From Aquabacterium humicola (GTDB lineage Bacteria > Pseudomonadota > Gammaproteobacteria > Burkholderiales > Burkholderiaceae_C): a stretch of 64,000 bases of DNA. Both the position numbers and the translations under genes were made by a program. Each line of letters begins with the position of its first letter. Position 1 is the stretch's first letter. Shown piece by piece: positions 37,820 through 48,536 of the stretch. The notes beneath the pieces were generated by a model. That model was not told the DNA's origin and did no database searches. It saw nothing but the letters and a program-made list of their open reading frames with translations. The stretch covers positions 1 to 64,000 of the forward strand of contig NZ_JARGNB010000011.1 of the NCBI RefSeq assembly GCF_030167915.1. Direction: 5' to 3'.

Positions 37820-38215
37820 TCAGCGCACCGCCGCGGCGCCGCCCGGCGCACCGTCTGCGCGCAGGACGCAGCGCCCGGCCGGCAGCGCGCAGCGGGCGCC
37901 GGGGTCGGGCACGACTCGGCAGATCGACATCTCGCCGCGCTTGGCGATCTGCTGTTCGCGTTCCTGGCGCTGCTGCTGCACCGCCTGCATCAGCGCGGCT
38001 TCGTCGGTGCGCCGGACCGACCAGGCGCGGTACCCCTGCGGACCGCCGCAGGCCAGCGCGCCGATGCCGACGGTGCGGCATTCGGCATCGCCGGTGCAGG
38101 CGGCGTCGCCGATCAGCTCGTCGACGGTCGCCGGGGCGCTCGCGCAGGCCACCTGGACCGCGGTGGTCAGGACCAGCACCAGGATGCGGATCGCAGGCAG
38201 GGACATGCGGGCCAT
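37820..38215 (-). CDS. small cysteine-rich lipoprotein-like protein
   Basis: 131-aa protein with a hydrophobic leader ending VQVACAS, which fits a loose lipobox. The mature part contains six more cysteines ([22 protein letters not shown] and further on CRVV, RCAL, RCVL), suggesting disulfides. Not recognised. MARM start at 38215; MSLP at 38206 is an alternative. It is divergent from argJ. Confidence 0.6.
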   Translation of the reverse strand: MARMSLPAIRILVLVLTTAVQVACASAPATVDELIGDAACTGDAECRTVGIGALACGGPQGYRAWSVRRTDEAALMQAVQQQRQEREQQIAKRGEMSICRVVPDPGARCALPAGRCVLRADGAPGGAAAVR

Positions 38216-38233
38216 TCTAGGCAGCGTGCTTCC

Positions 38234-38239
38234 TACAAT
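38234..38239 (+). promoter_or_regulatory. -10-like TACAAT upstream of argJ
   Basis: TACAAT lies 34 bases before the argJ ATG in the divergent gap. It is one of the best -10 matches in the window, but no -35 hexamer is clear. Confidence 0.4.
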
Positions 38240-38273
38240 GACCGCTTTCCCCTGTCCGCCGAAGGCCGCCGCC

Positions 38274-39503
38274 ATGCCCGTCAACCTCACCGCCCCGAAT
38301 CCCGCCGACCTGCTGCCGGTGCCCGGTGTCGAGCTCGGCGTGGCGATGGCCGGCGTGCGCAAGGCCAACCGGCGCGACCTCGTCGTGTTCACGCTCGCCG
38401 AAGGCAGCGCGGTGGCCGGCGTGTTCACGAAGAACCGCTTCTGCGCGGCGCCGGTGCAGGTCTGCCGCGAGCACCTCGCGATGGGCAGCGCGGTGCGCGC
38501 GCTGCTGATCAACACCGGCAATGCGAATGCGGGCACCGGCGCCGACGGGCTCGCGCGGGCGCGGCGCAGCTGCGAAGCGCTGGCCGGACATCTCGGTGTG
38601 CAACCGCAGCAGGTGCTGCCGTTCTCCACCGGCGTGATCATGGAGACCCTGCCGGTCGAGCGCATCGAGGCGGGCCTGCCGGCCGCGCTCGCCGCGCGTC
38701 AGGCTGCTGGCTGGGCCGAGGCCGCGCAAGGCATCATGACCACCGACACGCTGCCGAAGGCCGCCTCGCGCCAGGTGCAGATCGGCGGCCGCACGGTCAC
38801 GCTGACCGGCATCAGCAAGGGCGCCGGCATGATCCGGCCGAACATGGCGACGATGCTCGGTTTCGTCGCCACCGACGCGGTGATCGCGCCGGCGCTGTTG
38901 CAGCCGCTGGTCACCGAAGCCGCCGACGCGAGTTTCAACCGCATCACGATCGACGGCGACACCTCGACCAACGACTGCTTCATGCTGATCGCGACGCGGC
39001 AGGCCGGCCATGCCGAGATCACGTCGCTGGCCTCGGCCGACGCGCAGATCCTGCGCGACGCGCTGGTCTCGCTGGCGCAGCAGCTGGCGCAGGCCATCGT
39101 GCGCGACGGCGAGGGCGCGACCAAGTTCATCACCGTGCGCATCGACGGCGGACACGACGAGGCCGAGTGCCGTCGCGCCGCCTACGCGATCGCGCACTCG
39201 CCGCTGGTGAAGACCGCGTTCTACGCCAGCGATCCGAACCTCGGCCGCATCCTCGCGGCGGTGGGCTACGCCGGCATCGACGACCTCGACCAGGGGCTGA
39301 TCGACCTCTATCTCGACGACGTGCACGTCGCGCGCCAGGGCGGCCGGCATCCCGACTACCGCGAGGAAGACGGCCAGCGGGTGATGAAGCAAAGCGAGAT
39401 CGGCGTGCGCGTTCACCTGCACCGCGGCGCCGCCAGCGCGACGGTGTGGACCTGCGACTTCTCGCACGACTACGTCAGCATCAACGCCGACTATCGTTCA
39501 TAG
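38274..39503 (+). CDS. argJ: bifunctional ornithine acetyltransferase/N-acetylglutamate synthase
   Basis: 409-aa ArgJ. It recycles the acetyl group between N-acetylornithine and glutamate in arginine synthesis. The precursor cleaves itself in the segment [16 protein letters not shown] before Thr193, which becomes the nucleophile. Other marks are [29 protein letters not shown] and [15 protein letters not shown]. Length is normal. It stands alone between two S8 protease genes. Confidence 0.97.
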   Translation: MPVNLTAPNPADLLPVPGVELGVAMAGVRKANRRDLVVFTLAEGSAVAGVFTKNRFCAAPVQVCREHLAMGSAVRALLINTGNANAGTGADGLARARRSCEALAGHLGVQPQQVLPFSTGVIMETLPVERIEAGLPAALAARQAAGWAEAAQGIMTTDTLPKAASRQVQIGGRTVTLTGISKGAGMIRPNMATMLGFVATDAVIAPALLQPLVTEAADASFNRITIDGDTSTNDCFMLIATRQAGHAEITSLASADAQILRDALVSLAQQLAQAIVRDGEGATKFITVRIDGGHDEAECRRAAYAIAHSPLVKTAFYASDPNLGRILAAVGYAGIDDLDQGLIDLYLDDVHVARQGGRHPDYREEDGQRVMKQSEIGVRVHLHRGAASATVWTCDFSHDYVSINADYRS

Positions 39504-39540
39504 TCAGCGGCCACCGGACCGCCGTTCGAGCAGGAGAGAA

Positions 39541-39560
39541 ACGGGCCCCACGGGGCCCGT
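39541..39560. terminator. bidirectional hairpin between argJ and the second S8 protease
   Basis: A 9-bp perfect stem acgggcccc/ggggcccgt with a two-base gap, set between convergent genes. No T tract follows. Confidence 0.5.
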
Positions 39561-39607
39561 CGACGTTCGCGCGGCCGCGGGCTTCGCCGCGGCCGTGTTG
39601 CCGATGC

Positions 39608-42247
39608 TCAGGGACGCGCCAGCGTCACCGGCGGCAGCGTGCGCACGTCCAGGTGCGCCGGGTTCGCCGGATCGCCCAGCGGCTTCAGCGCCGCGATGCG
39701 GATCAGGTAGGTGCCGTTGGGCTGCGTGCCCATCGACGTGTCGCCGTTCCACGAGAACGAGAAGAAGCCCGACGGCGTGGTATTGCGGCCGAGGAAGGTG
39801 TCGTCGCTGATCAGGCCGCGCGACTGCGTGCCCGTCGAGTCGAAGACCTCCACCGTCAGCCGCTGCGCCTGGTGGGCCAGCTGGAACAGCACCCACGGCA
39901 CGTTGCCGCCGGCCATCGTGTAGCTGCAGCCGCCGGCCGGGCACTTGCTGAAGGTCGTGCCGGTCAGCGTCGCGAGCCACGGGAAGCCGTTGGCGCCCGC
40001 GCGCAGCACCTCGGTGGTCTGGTAGTCGCCCTTCAGGCCGCCGTAGGGCACCTGCAGCGGCATGCCCGCGCCTTGCGGCGTCAGCGTGATGTAGCCGCCG
40101 TAGAGGCTGCGGTCCGGCAGCGCAGCGTTGGCCGTCACCGTGGCGGTGACGGTGGCCGTGCCCTTGGCCGGCACGACGACGGGGTTGGCGCTGAAGCTCA
40201 CCGTCGCCGGCGCATCGAAGACGCCGCTCAGCGTCCAGGCGGTCGCGCCGGCCGCGTTCGGTCCGGCCTGCACGCCCGAGACGTGGCCCATCGTGTAGGT
40301 CACCGGCGTCGCCGCATCGTTGCGGATCGTCAGCTTCTGCACCTTCGGGCCGGCCTGGCTTTCGCCGGTGGAGAACTTGTTCGGCACGACGAACTGCTGG
40401 CTCTGGATCGCGGCGACGATGTCGACCATGCCCGCGCCCTGGCGGAACGAGTGGTCGAGGAAGCCGAGCCCCGGGTTGCCCGACCAGTTCTTCGGCTTCG
40501 CGGTGTTCATCATCCGCGTGATCATGTTGATCGGCGGCGGGGCGGTGCGGCCGACGACCGGGCTGGAATTGCCCAGCGCCGCGGTGGGCACCGCCTGCAG
40601 GATCAGTGCGGCCGCGCCGGCGATGTGCGGCGAGGACATCGACGTGCCCGACAGCGTGGCCGAGCCGCCCAGCAGCAGCGGGTAGGTGGAGACGATGCCG
40701 CCGCCCGGCGCGCCGATGTCGGGCTTGAAGCTCAGGTCGGCGCCGAGGCCGAACGAGCTGAAGCCGGAGATCAGGCCGCCGGTGCCGAACGGGAAGCCGA
40801 CGTAGTTGCCGGTCCAGGTCAGCTGCGTCGGGCCGGCGGCGATCAGGCCGTTGAGCGTCGCCCCCTGCGCCGCGGTGATCGCGACGACGGGGATCGTGAT
40901 CGGCGGATCGGCGCCGGTCGGCGGCGCCACTGTCGGATTGATCGCCCCGGCCGCGTTGTTGTAGAGCACGACGCCGGCGGCCCCCGCGTTCTGGGCGTTG
41001 AAGGCCTTGTTGTAGAAGCCGCAGGTGCCGCGGCGGATCAGCACGACGGTGCCCGCGAGGCTGCCGGCCGGCAGTGCATTGCAGCCGTCGTTGGCGACCG
41101 TCGTATCGCCGGTGCGCGACATCGGCGACGAGCCGCTGCTCGGCGCGGTCGGCGAGCCGGTGGCCTGGTTGAAACCGTAGGGCGTGCCGGCCACGGTGAA
41201 GGCGCGCTGCGCGTTGTCGAACGACGCGGTGCCGATCACATGCTCGCCGAGGCCCGGCGCACCGGCGGCGAACAAGGCGTCCGGCGCGGAGCCGCCGGGG
41301 CCGTTGTTGCCGATCGAGTTGGCCATCACGACGCCCTTCTTCGCCAGCCGCGAGGCGGCCTGCGCGGTCGGGTACTGCGGCCACTGGGCGCGCGAGCCGA
41401 TGCTCATGTTGATGACGTTGACGCCATCGAGCAGCGCGCGCTCCATCGCGGCGATCATGATGTCGGCGGTGGTGCTGCCGAAGCAGCCGAAGACGCGGTA
41501 GGCCGCCAGCTGGGCGCCCGGGGCCACGCCCTTGATGCCGCCGCCGTTGGCACCGACGATGCCGGCGACGTGAGTGCCGTGGCCACCCGAGGCGTTGGCG
41601 CCGGTAGCCGCGCAGTCGCGCGGGTCGCCGTCCGGCACCGGCGCGTTGCTGCCGTCGAAGGCATCGCCGACGAAGTCGTAGCCGGCGTAGATGCGTGCAT
41701 TCGGGAACGGCGTGGTGCCCAGCGCGCCGGTGCCGCCGAAGGCCGGGTGGTCGACCTCGATGCCCGAATCGATGATGCCGACCTTCACGCCCGCACCCGT
41801 GAGCCCGAGCACGTTCTGCGCCGTGGCGGCACCGCTGAGGTTCAGTGCGGCGACGAGGTCGGGCGAGCTCGGCTCGACCACCGGCTGCGGCGCCTGGATC
41901 ACCTCGACCGGATACAGCGCGCGCACGCCCGTCACCTTCGCAAGCTTCAGACGCTGGTCGGGCGACACCTCGACCGAGAAGCCGTTGAACAGCGTCTCGA
42001 AGTTGCGGCGTTGCACGAACTGAACGCCGGCGGCCTGCGCGGCCGCGAGGAACTTGGACTGTTCGGCGCGCACGCTGGTCTGCGTATTGCCGTCGGCGAC
42101 GGTCTTGCCCGTCAACTCGACGAACCACAGGCGGCTGTTCTCGGCCGCGTCGGCCGGCACGGACTGCGCCAATGCCGGTGTCCCGGACGTCAGCGCGACC
42201 AGCACGGCCAGAGCCATGCGCGTGTGAGCAACTTTCGAAACGGGCAT
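39608..42247 (-). CDS. secreted subtilisin-like S8 serine protease
   Basis: 879-aa subtilase. Signal peptide ending TPALAQ, an I9-like prodomain, and a catalytic domain with Asp160 (GIIDSGIEVDH), His223 (GGHGTHVAG) and Ser536 (SGTSMSSPHIAG). A PA-like insert (around residues 390-470, RRGTCGFYNKAFNAQNAGA) splits the catalytic domain. The C-terminal region is beta-rich. It belongs to a different subtilase subgroup from the protease at 34.7 kb. It is divergent from a second PEP-CTERM gene. Confidence 0.93.
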   Translation of the reverse strand: MPVSKVAHTRMALAVLVALTSGTPALAQSVPADAAENSRLWFVELTGKTVADGNTQTSVRAEQSKFLAAAQAAGVQFVQRRNFETLFNGFSVEVSPDQRLKLAKVTGVRALYPVEVIQAPQPVVEPSSPDLVAALNLSGAATAQNVLGLTGAGVKVGIIDSGIEVDHPAFGGTGALGTTPFPNARIYAGYDFVGDAFDGSNAPVPDGDPRDCAATGANASGGHGTHVAGIVGANGGGIKGVAPGAQLAAYRVFGCFGSTTADIMIAAMERALLDGVNVINMSIGSRAQWPQYPTAQAASRLAKKGVVMANSIGNNGPGGSAPDALFAAGAPGLGEHVIGTASFDNAQRAFTVAGTPYGFNQATGSPTAPSSGSSPMSRTGDTTVANDGCNALPAGSLAGTVVLIRRGTCGFYNKAFNAQNAGAAGVVLYNNAAGAINPTVAPPTGADPPITIPVVAITAAQGATLNGLIAAGPTQLTWTGNYVGFPFGTGGLISGFSSFGLGADLSFKPDIGAPGGGIVSTYPLLLGGSATLSGTSMSSPHIAGAAALILQAVPTAALGNSSPVVGRTAPPPINMITRMMNTAKPKNWSGNPGLGFLDHSFRQGAGMVDIVAAIQSQQFVVPNKFSTGESQAGPKVQKLTIRNDAATPVTYTMGHVSGVQAGPNAAGATAWTLSGVFDAPATVSFSANPVVVPAKGTATVTATVTANAALPDRSLYGGYITLTPQGAGMPLQVPYGGLKGDYQTTEVLRAGANGFPWLATLTGTTFSKCPAGGCSYTMAGGNVPWVLFQLAHQAQRLTVEVFDSTGTQSRGLISDDTFLGRNTTPSGFFSFSWNGDTSMGTQPNGTYLIRIAALKPLGDPANPAHLDVRTLPPVTLARP

Positions 42248-42615
42248 CGTCGGCTCCGGTAAGGAACGAAGTCACACATGTTGCCGAACGGGCCGGCGCT
42301 GGGATCGGTGCTTTCCCGACGCTCACGCGACGGCGCGACGGCCTTTACCTATGAAGCGCGCGTCCACGATCCCCCGCGAATGCGGGGACCGGTGCACCTT
42401 CGCCGACGACATTTCGGTAACAAACAGCGCTCGGCCGTTGCATGCGCATGGGCCGATACCCTGGGCAAACCCTTTGCGGGCAAGCCCTTCCACCGGTTCG
42501 CGGGGATTACTGAAGTGCAACACCTGCTGACACACTAGGCTTCTGGGCGGAGGCTGACAGCATCCGGTGATGCCTGGCGCGGCGGACGCTGACCTAACCA
42601 TTGGAGCAATTGCGC
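42248..42615. other. divergent control region between S8 protease and PEP-CTERM genes
   Basis: About 370 bp with no convincing gene. It contains a hairpin ccccgc-gaat-gcgggg near 42375 and two GG-N10-GC arrangements that resemble sigma-54 promoters (annotated separately). A+T content is higher than in the surroundings. Confidence 0.5.
42473..42488 (+). promoter_or_regulatory. candidate sigma-54 (-24/-12) promoter
   Basis: GGGCAAACCCTTTGCG: GG at 42474-42475, ten bases, GC at 42486-42487, with GGCA and TTGC cores that fit the TGGCAC-N5-TTGC consensus. It reads toward the PEP-CTERM gene, giving a leader of about 115 nt. A second, weaker GG-N10-GC site (TGGCGCGGCGGACGCT) is at 42575-42590. Confidence 0.4.
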
Positions 42616-43200
42616 ATGGGACTGGAAGCACTCAAGCGATCTGCGATCGGTGCGGCCCTGGCCGCGGCGGCCCTCGCGGCCACGCCGGCCCAGGCCGGCA
42701 TCGTGGTGGTCGATGTCAGCCTGATCTTCAGCAACGACGCGCTCGGCAGCGCCACCAACGAAGTTCTCTCGGTGGCCATCGGCGCCTGGCAGAACGTCGT
42801 CAAGGTGTCCTGGGACGTCGAGCTCTACGCCGACTCGCCGAGCTGGCTGTCGGAGATCTCGGTGGACATCTCCGGCGTCAACGGCAACGGCATCGCGCTG
42901 AGCCCCGGCGTCGGTGCCAACGTCTCGGGCGCGCAGGTCTTCGCCGGCAGTTTCGACCTGCTGGCCAATGCCCTCAACTTCCAGGCCGACGCGACGGGCA
43001 ACCTGCGCCTCGAGTTCTTCGAGTCGTTCGACGATTTCACCAACGCGCCCCCCGACAACTGGGACGGCATCTGGCGCTCGGGCAGCATCACGATCGAAAC
43101 CATCCCCGAACCGGCCACCTATGGCCTGATGGGCGTGGCCCTGCTGGGCGCGGCGTTCGCGTCGCGGCGCCGCCAGCGCGCGGACGCAGCGACCGCCTGA
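42616..43200 (+). CDS. PEP-CTERM sorting-domain protein
   Basis: 194-aa secreted protein. A signal peptide ends near ATPAQA, the mature part is acidic and beta-rich (DVSLIFSNDALGSATNEVLS, FFESFDDFTNAPPDNWDG), and the tail is IPEPATYGLMGVALLGAAFA then SRRRQR. ATG 42616 has GGAG ten bases upstream. It is expected to be a substrate of XrtB. Composition differs from the first PEP-CTERM protein and they share only the tail. A copy of an interspersed repeat begins just after its stop. Confidence 0.88.
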   Translation: MGLEALKRSAIGAALAAAALAATPAQAGIVVVDVSLIFSNDALGSATNEVLSVAIGAWQNVVKVSWDVELYADSPSWLSEISVDISGVNGNGIALSPGVGANVSGAQVFAGSFDLLANALNFQADATGNLRLEFFESFDDFTNAPPDNWDGIWRSGSITIETIPEPATYGLMGVALLGAAFASRRRQRADAATA

Positions 43201-43206
43201 GCCGCC

Positions 43207-43350
43207 GCCGGGCCGCCCCAAGGCGGCTGAGGCCTTGCAGACCGCGCCGGTCCTTGCGGACCAGCTGTTCGCCAGGCGAGAACAGTCCGCCGGACTGTTC
43301 TCGTCCGGGCTCACCCCCCTTGGGGGGCAGGAGCGAAGCGACGTGGGGGC
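43207..43350 (+). repeat. interspersed hairpin repeat, long form (copy A)
   Basis: 144-bp element that matches copy C (48393-48536) at all but three positions. It contains stems GCCGCC/GGCGGC, GGTCC/GGACC, GAGAACAGTCC/GGACTGTTCTC and CCCCCC/GGGGGG, and ends GAGCGAAGCGACGTGGGGGC. It occupies the gap after the PEP-CTERM gene. A GAA-loop hairpin (GCCGC-gaa-GCGGC, 43356-43368) follows directly. Confidence 0.9.
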
Positions 43351-43424
43351 CTCGAGCCGCGAAGCGGCCACAATCCCCTGACTGCACGCGCCCCCACGAG
43401 GGGCCGTCGCGGGAAGGGGACGAC

Positions 43425-44726
43425 TTGCACCACACCAAGACCACGAGCTGGCGAGACGCGCTGCGCACCTGGCTGCTGCCCGCGCCGAACGACCTGCTGC
43501 GCGACGGCACCTACCGGCGCCTGTTCTCGTCCATCCTGATCAGCTCGCTCGGCGGGCAGGTCACGATGCTCGCGCTGCCGCTGACCGCGGCGCTGCTGCT
43601 CGATGCGACGCCAACGCAGATGGGCTGGCTCACGGCGCTGGAGATCCTGCCCTTCGTGCTGTTCTCGCTGCCGTCGGGCGTCTGGCTCGACCGCGTGCGC
43701 AAGCTGCCGGTCTACATCGCCGGCGAGCTGACCATCGGCTGCGCGGTGGCCAGCGTGCCGCTGGCGTGGTGGATGGGCTGGCTGTCGATGGCCTGGCTCT
43801 ACGTCGTCGGGTTCATGCTCGGCGCGGTCAACACCTCGGCCGGCAGCGCGGCGCAGATCGTGCTGACGCAGGTGGTGCCGCGCGAACGCCTGGTCGAGGC
43901 GCACGCGAAGAACGCGCTTGCCAATTCCAGCGCCGAGGTGGTCGGCCCGGGTCTGGCCGGCGCGCTGATCAAGCTGGTGGGCGCGCCGGTGGCGCTGCTG
44001 GTCGATGCGACGATGCTGCTGCTGTCGGCCTTCATCCTGCGCGGCGTGAAGGTGCACGAGGTGCGCGAGCCGCATCCCGATCCCGATTTCTGGCGCGACC
44101 TGAAGCAGGGCGTGCAGTTCGTGCGCAGCCAGCGCCTGCTGATCGCGCTGGCCACCGCGGTGGGCTGCTGGCAGTTGTGCCACAACGCCGCGCTGGTGGT
44201 GCAGATCCTCTACGCGACGCGCGAGCTGGGCCTGGGCGAGAACGCCATCGGCCTGTGCTACGTGGGCCTCGGGCTGGGCACGATCAGCGCCAGCGTCTTG
44301 GGCCACCGCATCAGCAAGCGCCTCGGCTCGGGGCCGACGCTGGTGGCGGGCTTCGGCATCTGCGGCGTCGGCTGGCTGCTGCCGGCGCTGATCCCGCCCG
44401 GGCCCTGGGGCGTCGCGGCTTTCGCGGCGATGCTGGTGTGCTTCGGCATCGGCGCGGTGCTGGTGTTCATCAACTTCCTGTCGCTGCGGCAGGCGGTCAC
44501 GCCGGAGCCGCTGCTCGGCCGCATGACCAGCACGATGCGCTGGCTGATCCTGATTCCCGCCGGTCCTGGCGCGCTCTTCGGCGGCTGGCTCGGCGAGCAC
44601 GCCAGCCTGCGCAGCACGTTGCTGTTCTCGGGGCTGACCGCGCTGCTGCTGGCGCTGCTGGCCTGGCGCAACGACGTGATCCGCAACGTGCGCCAGCTGC
44701 CGAAGCCGGCGCAGGCGGCGGTGTAG
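43425..44726 (+). CDS. major facilitator superfamily transporter (drug/siderophore-type, MFS_3-like)
   Basis: 433-aa membrane protein with about 12 helices. Seen: FSSILISSLGGQVTMLALPL in helix 1, SLPSGVWLDRVRKLPVYI in loop 2-3 (the MFS motif A region), then LFGGWLGEHASLR near the end. Resembles the enterobactin-exporter/DHA3-like branch. Start is a TTG at 43425 with GGAAGGGGAC upstream; no ATG lies nearby in frame before the first helix. The substrate is unknown. Flanked on both sides by copies of the interspersed repeat. Confidence 0.85.
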   Translation: MHHTKTTSWRDALRTWLLPAPNDLLRDGTYRRLFSSILISSLGGQVTMLALPLTAALLLDATPTQMGWLTALEILPFVLFSLPSGVWLDRVRKLPVYIAGELTIGCAVASVPLAWWMGWLSMAWLYVVGFMLGAVNTSAGSAAQIVLTQVVPRERLVEAHAKNALANSSAEVVGPGLAGALIKLVGAPVALLVDATMLLLSAFILRGVKVHEVREPHPDPDFWRDLKQGVQFVRSQRLLIALATAVGCWQLCHNAALVVQILYATRELGLGENAIGLCYVGLGLGTISASVLGHRISKRLGSGPTLVAGFGICGVGWLLPALIPPGPWGVAAFAAMLVCFGIGAVLVFINFLSLRQAVTPEPLLGRMTSTMRWLILIPAGPGALFGGWLGEHASLRSTLLFSGLTALLLALLAWRNDVIRNVRQLPKPAQAAV

Positions 44727-44744
44727 TCGACCCGCTCAGCCGCC

Positions 44745-44804
44745 GCCGGGCCGCCCCAAGGCGGCTGACCCCCCTCGGGGGGCAGGAGCGAAGCGACGTG
44801 GGGG
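44745..44804 (+). repeat. interspersed hairpin repeat, short form (copy B)
   Basis: 60-bp version of the element at 43207: the first 24 bp (GCCGGGCCGCCCCAAGGCGG and following) and the last 36 bp (from CCCCCCTCGGGGGG on) joined, with the central 84 bp absent. It lies between convergent MFS and ugpQ genes, where its two stems could act as a bidirectional terminator. Confidence 0.85.
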
Positions 44805-44809
44805 TCCAC

Positions 44810-45546
44810 TCAGGCGGGTGCGAAGCGGTCGACGGCGTCGGTGATCAGGCCGTCGATGCCCAGGGCCTTCAGGCGCTCGGCCTCGGCCACGTCATTCACC
44901 GTGTAGCACAGCGCGCGCAGGCCAGCGTCCCGAAGCTGCGTGCGCAGCACGTCGTCCATCAGCGTGTGCTTGCTGACGACGGCGACGACGCCCAGCGCCT
45001 GCGCGACGCCGAACCAGCCGTCCCACAGCGTGTCGAGCAGCAGCGCGCGCGGCAGCGCGGGCGCGGCCGCCTGCGCGGCGGCGAGCGCTTCGGGGCGGAA
45101 CGAGCTCAGCAGCGGCGGCACCGGCTGGCCGGCCCACAGCCGCGTGGCGTGTTGCGCGACCAGCTCGCCGGTGCGCGCTTCCACGCCCGGCGTCGGCTTG
45201 ATCTCGATGTTCAGCACGAAGCGGTTGTGCTGCACGTAGGCAGCGATCGCGGCCAGGGTCGGCATCGGCTCGCCGGCATAGGCGCGGCTGTGCCAAGCGC
45301 CGGCATCGAGCTGCGACAACGCCTCCCAGCGCCGGTCGCCGGCGTTGCCGGTCGCGGGCGTCGTGCGTTCCAGGGTCGCGTCGTGCAGCAGGAACGGCAC
45401 CTCGTCGGCCGACAGCTTCACGTCGCACTCGAAGGCGCGGTAGCCATGCTGGGCGCCGAGCCGGAAGGCCGCCAGCGTGTTTTCCGGCGCCAGCTTGCCG
45501 GCGCCGCGGTGGGCGATCCACAGCGGGTACGGCCAATCGTCTCTGC

Positions 45547-45550
<4 letters not shown>
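44810..45550 (-). CDS. ugpQ: glycerophosphodiester phosphodiesterase
   Basis: 246-aa GDPD-family TIM barrel that cleaves glycerophosphodiesters to sn-glycerol-3-phosphate. Motifs: [18 protein letters not shown] with the catalytic His and Glu, [18 protein letters not shown], and IEIKP. No signal peptide, so it is the cytoplasmic UgpQ type. Its start overlaps the ugpC stop as ATGA, and it is the last gene of the ugp operon. Confidence 0.94.
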
Positions 45551-46614
<1,064 letters not shown>

Positions 46615-46626
46615 CTCTTTTCCTTG

Positions 46627-47475
46627 TTATTTTTCCGTATCGACCAGGCCCTTGACGAACCACTTCTGCATACCGATGACCACCAGCGCCGGCGGCAGCA
46701 TCGCCATCAGCGCGGTGGCCATGATCACGTTCCACTCGTTCTGCGCGTCGCCGCCGGAGATCATGCGCTGGATGCCCAGCACCACCGGGTACATGCTCTC
46801 GTCGGTCGTCACGAGCAGCGGCCACAGGTACTGGTTCCAGCCGTAGATGAACTGGATCACGAACAGCGCGGCGATCGAGGTCGACGACAGCGGCACCAGC
46901 ACGTCCTTGAAGAAGCGCATCGGGCCGGCGCCGTCGATGCGCGCGGCCTCGACCAGCTCGTCGGGCACCGTCAGGAAGAACTGCCGGAACAGGAAGGTGG
47001 CGGTGGCCGAGGCGATCAGCGGGATCGTCAGGCCGGCGAAGCTGTTGAGCATGCCGAGGTCCGACACCACCTTGTAGGTCGGCGCGATGCGCACTTCCAC
47101 CGGCAGCATCAGCGTGACGAAGATGGCCCAGAAGAAGACCATGCGGAACGGGAAGCGGAAGTAGACGATCGCGAAGGCCGACAGCAGCGAGATCGCGATC
47201 TTGGCGATGGCGATCACCAGCGCGGTGACCAGGCTCACGAACATCATGCGGCCCACCGGGGCCTTGCTGCCGGCCTGCGCGCCGCCGCCCCAGGCGGCGG
47301 CGATGCTGTCCCAGAAGTGGCCGCCGGGCAGCAACGGCATGGGCGCCTGCACGATGTCCTGCGCGGTGTGGCTGGTGGCGATGATCGTCAGGTACACCGG
47401 GAAGGCGACGATCAGCACCCCGATCAGCAGCACCGCGTGCGAGATGAAGCGCCCGACCTTGTCGCGTTCAACCAT
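46627..47475 (-). CDS. ugpE: sn-glycerol-3-phosphate ABC transporter, permease UgpE
   Basis: 282-aa inner-membrane permease with six predicted helices. The EAA loop reads ELVEAARIDGAGPMRFFKDVLVPL. Together with UgpA it forms the channel for glycerol-3-phosphate or glycerophosphodiesters. It lies 21 bp after ugpA. Confidence 0.94.
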   Translation of the reverse strand: MVERDKVGRFISHAVLLIGVLIVAFPVYLTIIATSHTAQDIVQAPMPLLPGGHFWDSIAAAWGGGAQAGSKAPVGRMMFVSLVTALVIAIAKIAISLLSAFAIVYFRFPFRMVFFWAIFVTLMLPVEVRIAPTYKVVSDLGMLNSFAGLTIPLIASATATFLFRQFFLTVPDELVEAARIDGAGPMRFFKDVLVPLSSTSIAALFVIQFIYGWNQYLWPLLVTTDESMYPVVLGIQRMISGGDAQNEWNVIMATALMAMLPPALVVIGMQKWFVKGLVDTEK

Positions 47476-47496
47476 GGAAGAGTCCTGCCGGTCGCA

Positions 47497-48384
47497 TCAG
47501 TAGTTGACCCGCCGTTCGACGTAGCGGAACTGGATCACCGTGAAGACCACGACGATGACCATCAGCACCACCGACTGCGCCGCCGAGCTGCCCAGGTCCA
47601 GGCCCTTGAAGCCGTCGTAGTAGAGCTTGTAGACGAGGATCTCGGTCTCCTTGCCGGGGCCGCCGTGCGTCGACGCGTCGACGATCGCGAAGGTGTCGAG
47701 GAACACGTAGACGACGTTGACGACGAGCAGGAAGAAGCTGGTCGGCGACAGCAGCGGGAAGACGATGCTCCAGAAGCGCCGCCACGGCCGCGCGCCATCG
47801 ATCGCCGCGGCCTCGATCAGCGACTTCGGGATCGACTGCAGCCCGGCCAGGAAGAACAGGAAGTTGTACGAGATCTGCTTCCACACCGCGGCCATCACGA
47901 TCAGCGCCATCGCCTGCTTGCCGTTGAGCAGGTGGTTCCAGTCGTAGCCCGCCGCGCGCAGGTACCACGCGACGACGCCGATGCTGGGCGCGAACATGAA
48001 CAGCCACAGCACGCCGGCCACCGCCGGGGCCACCGCATACGGCCAGATCAGCAGCGTCTTGTAGGCGGTGGCGCCCTTGATCACGCGGTCGGCCATCACC
48101 GCGAGCAGCAGGCTCAAGGACAGGCCGATGCCGGCCACCAGCACCGAGAAGATCGCGGTGGTCCAGAAGCTCTCGAAGTAGGTGGCGTCGCCGAACAGGC
48201 GCTTGAAGTTCTCCAGGCCCACCCACTCGACGCTGGTGCCGAAGGCGTCCTGCTGCTGCAGCGACTGCACCAGCGCCTGGCCCGCGGGCCAGAAGAAGAA
48301 CACCGCGATGACCGCCACCTGGGGCGCGAGCAGCGCCCAGGGCAGCCAGACCGACCGAAATCGAACGCGTTTTTCGGCGGCCAT
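47497..48384 (-). CDS. ugpA: sn-glycerol-3-phosphate ABC transporter, permease UgpA
   Basis: 295-aa permease with six helices. EAA motif: [20 protein letters not shown]. The start is separated from ugpB by a 144-bp copy of the interspersed repeat, which could lower expression of the downstream genes relative to the binding protein. Confidence 0.94.
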   Translation of the reverse strand: MAAEKRVRFRSVWLPWALLAPQVAVIAVFFFWPAGQALVQSLQQQDAFGTSVEWVGLENFKRLFGDATYFESFWTTAIFSVLVAGIGLSLSLLLAVMADRVIKGATAYKTLLIWPYAVAPAVAGVLWLFMFAPSIGVVAWYLRAAGYDWNHLLNGKQAMALIVMAAVWKQISYNFLFFLAGLQSIPKSLIEAAAIDGARPWRRFWSIVFPLLSPTSFFLLVVNVVYVFLDTFAIVDASTHGGPGKETEILVYKLYYDGFKGLDLGSSAAQSVVLMVIVVVFTVIQFRYVERRVNY

Positions 48385-48392
48385 CAGCCGGC

Positions 48393-48536
48393 GCCGGGCC
48401 GCCCCAAGGCGGCTGAGGCCTTGCAGACCGCGCCGGTCCTTGCGGACCAGCCGTTCGCCAGGCGAGAACAGTCCACCGGACTGTTCTCGTCCGGGCTCAC
48501 CCCCCTCGGGGGGCAGGAGCGAAGCGACGTGGGGGC
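48393..48536 (-). repeat. interspersed hairpin repeat, long form (copy C), inside the ugp operon
   Basis: Second full-length copy of the element at 43207-43350, 141 of 144 positions identical by eye. It fills the space between ugpB and ugpA. The 11-bp stem GAGAACAGTCC/GGACTGTTCTC is preserved, with the only change in that region in the loop. Confidence 0.9.

Noticed and set aside
33778-37851. Very long open frame (over 1300 codons) on the minus strand opposite the PEP-CTERM and S8 protease genes
   Set aside because: It is the mirror of two well-supported genes; composition is Arg/Ala/Gly/His-rich without motifs, a usual by-product of about 70% G+C.
42278-42538. Small open frames in the gap between the S8 protease and PEP-CTERM genes
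   Set aside because: No ribosome site, no recognisable motif and overlap with likely promoter elements; the region is better read as control DNA.
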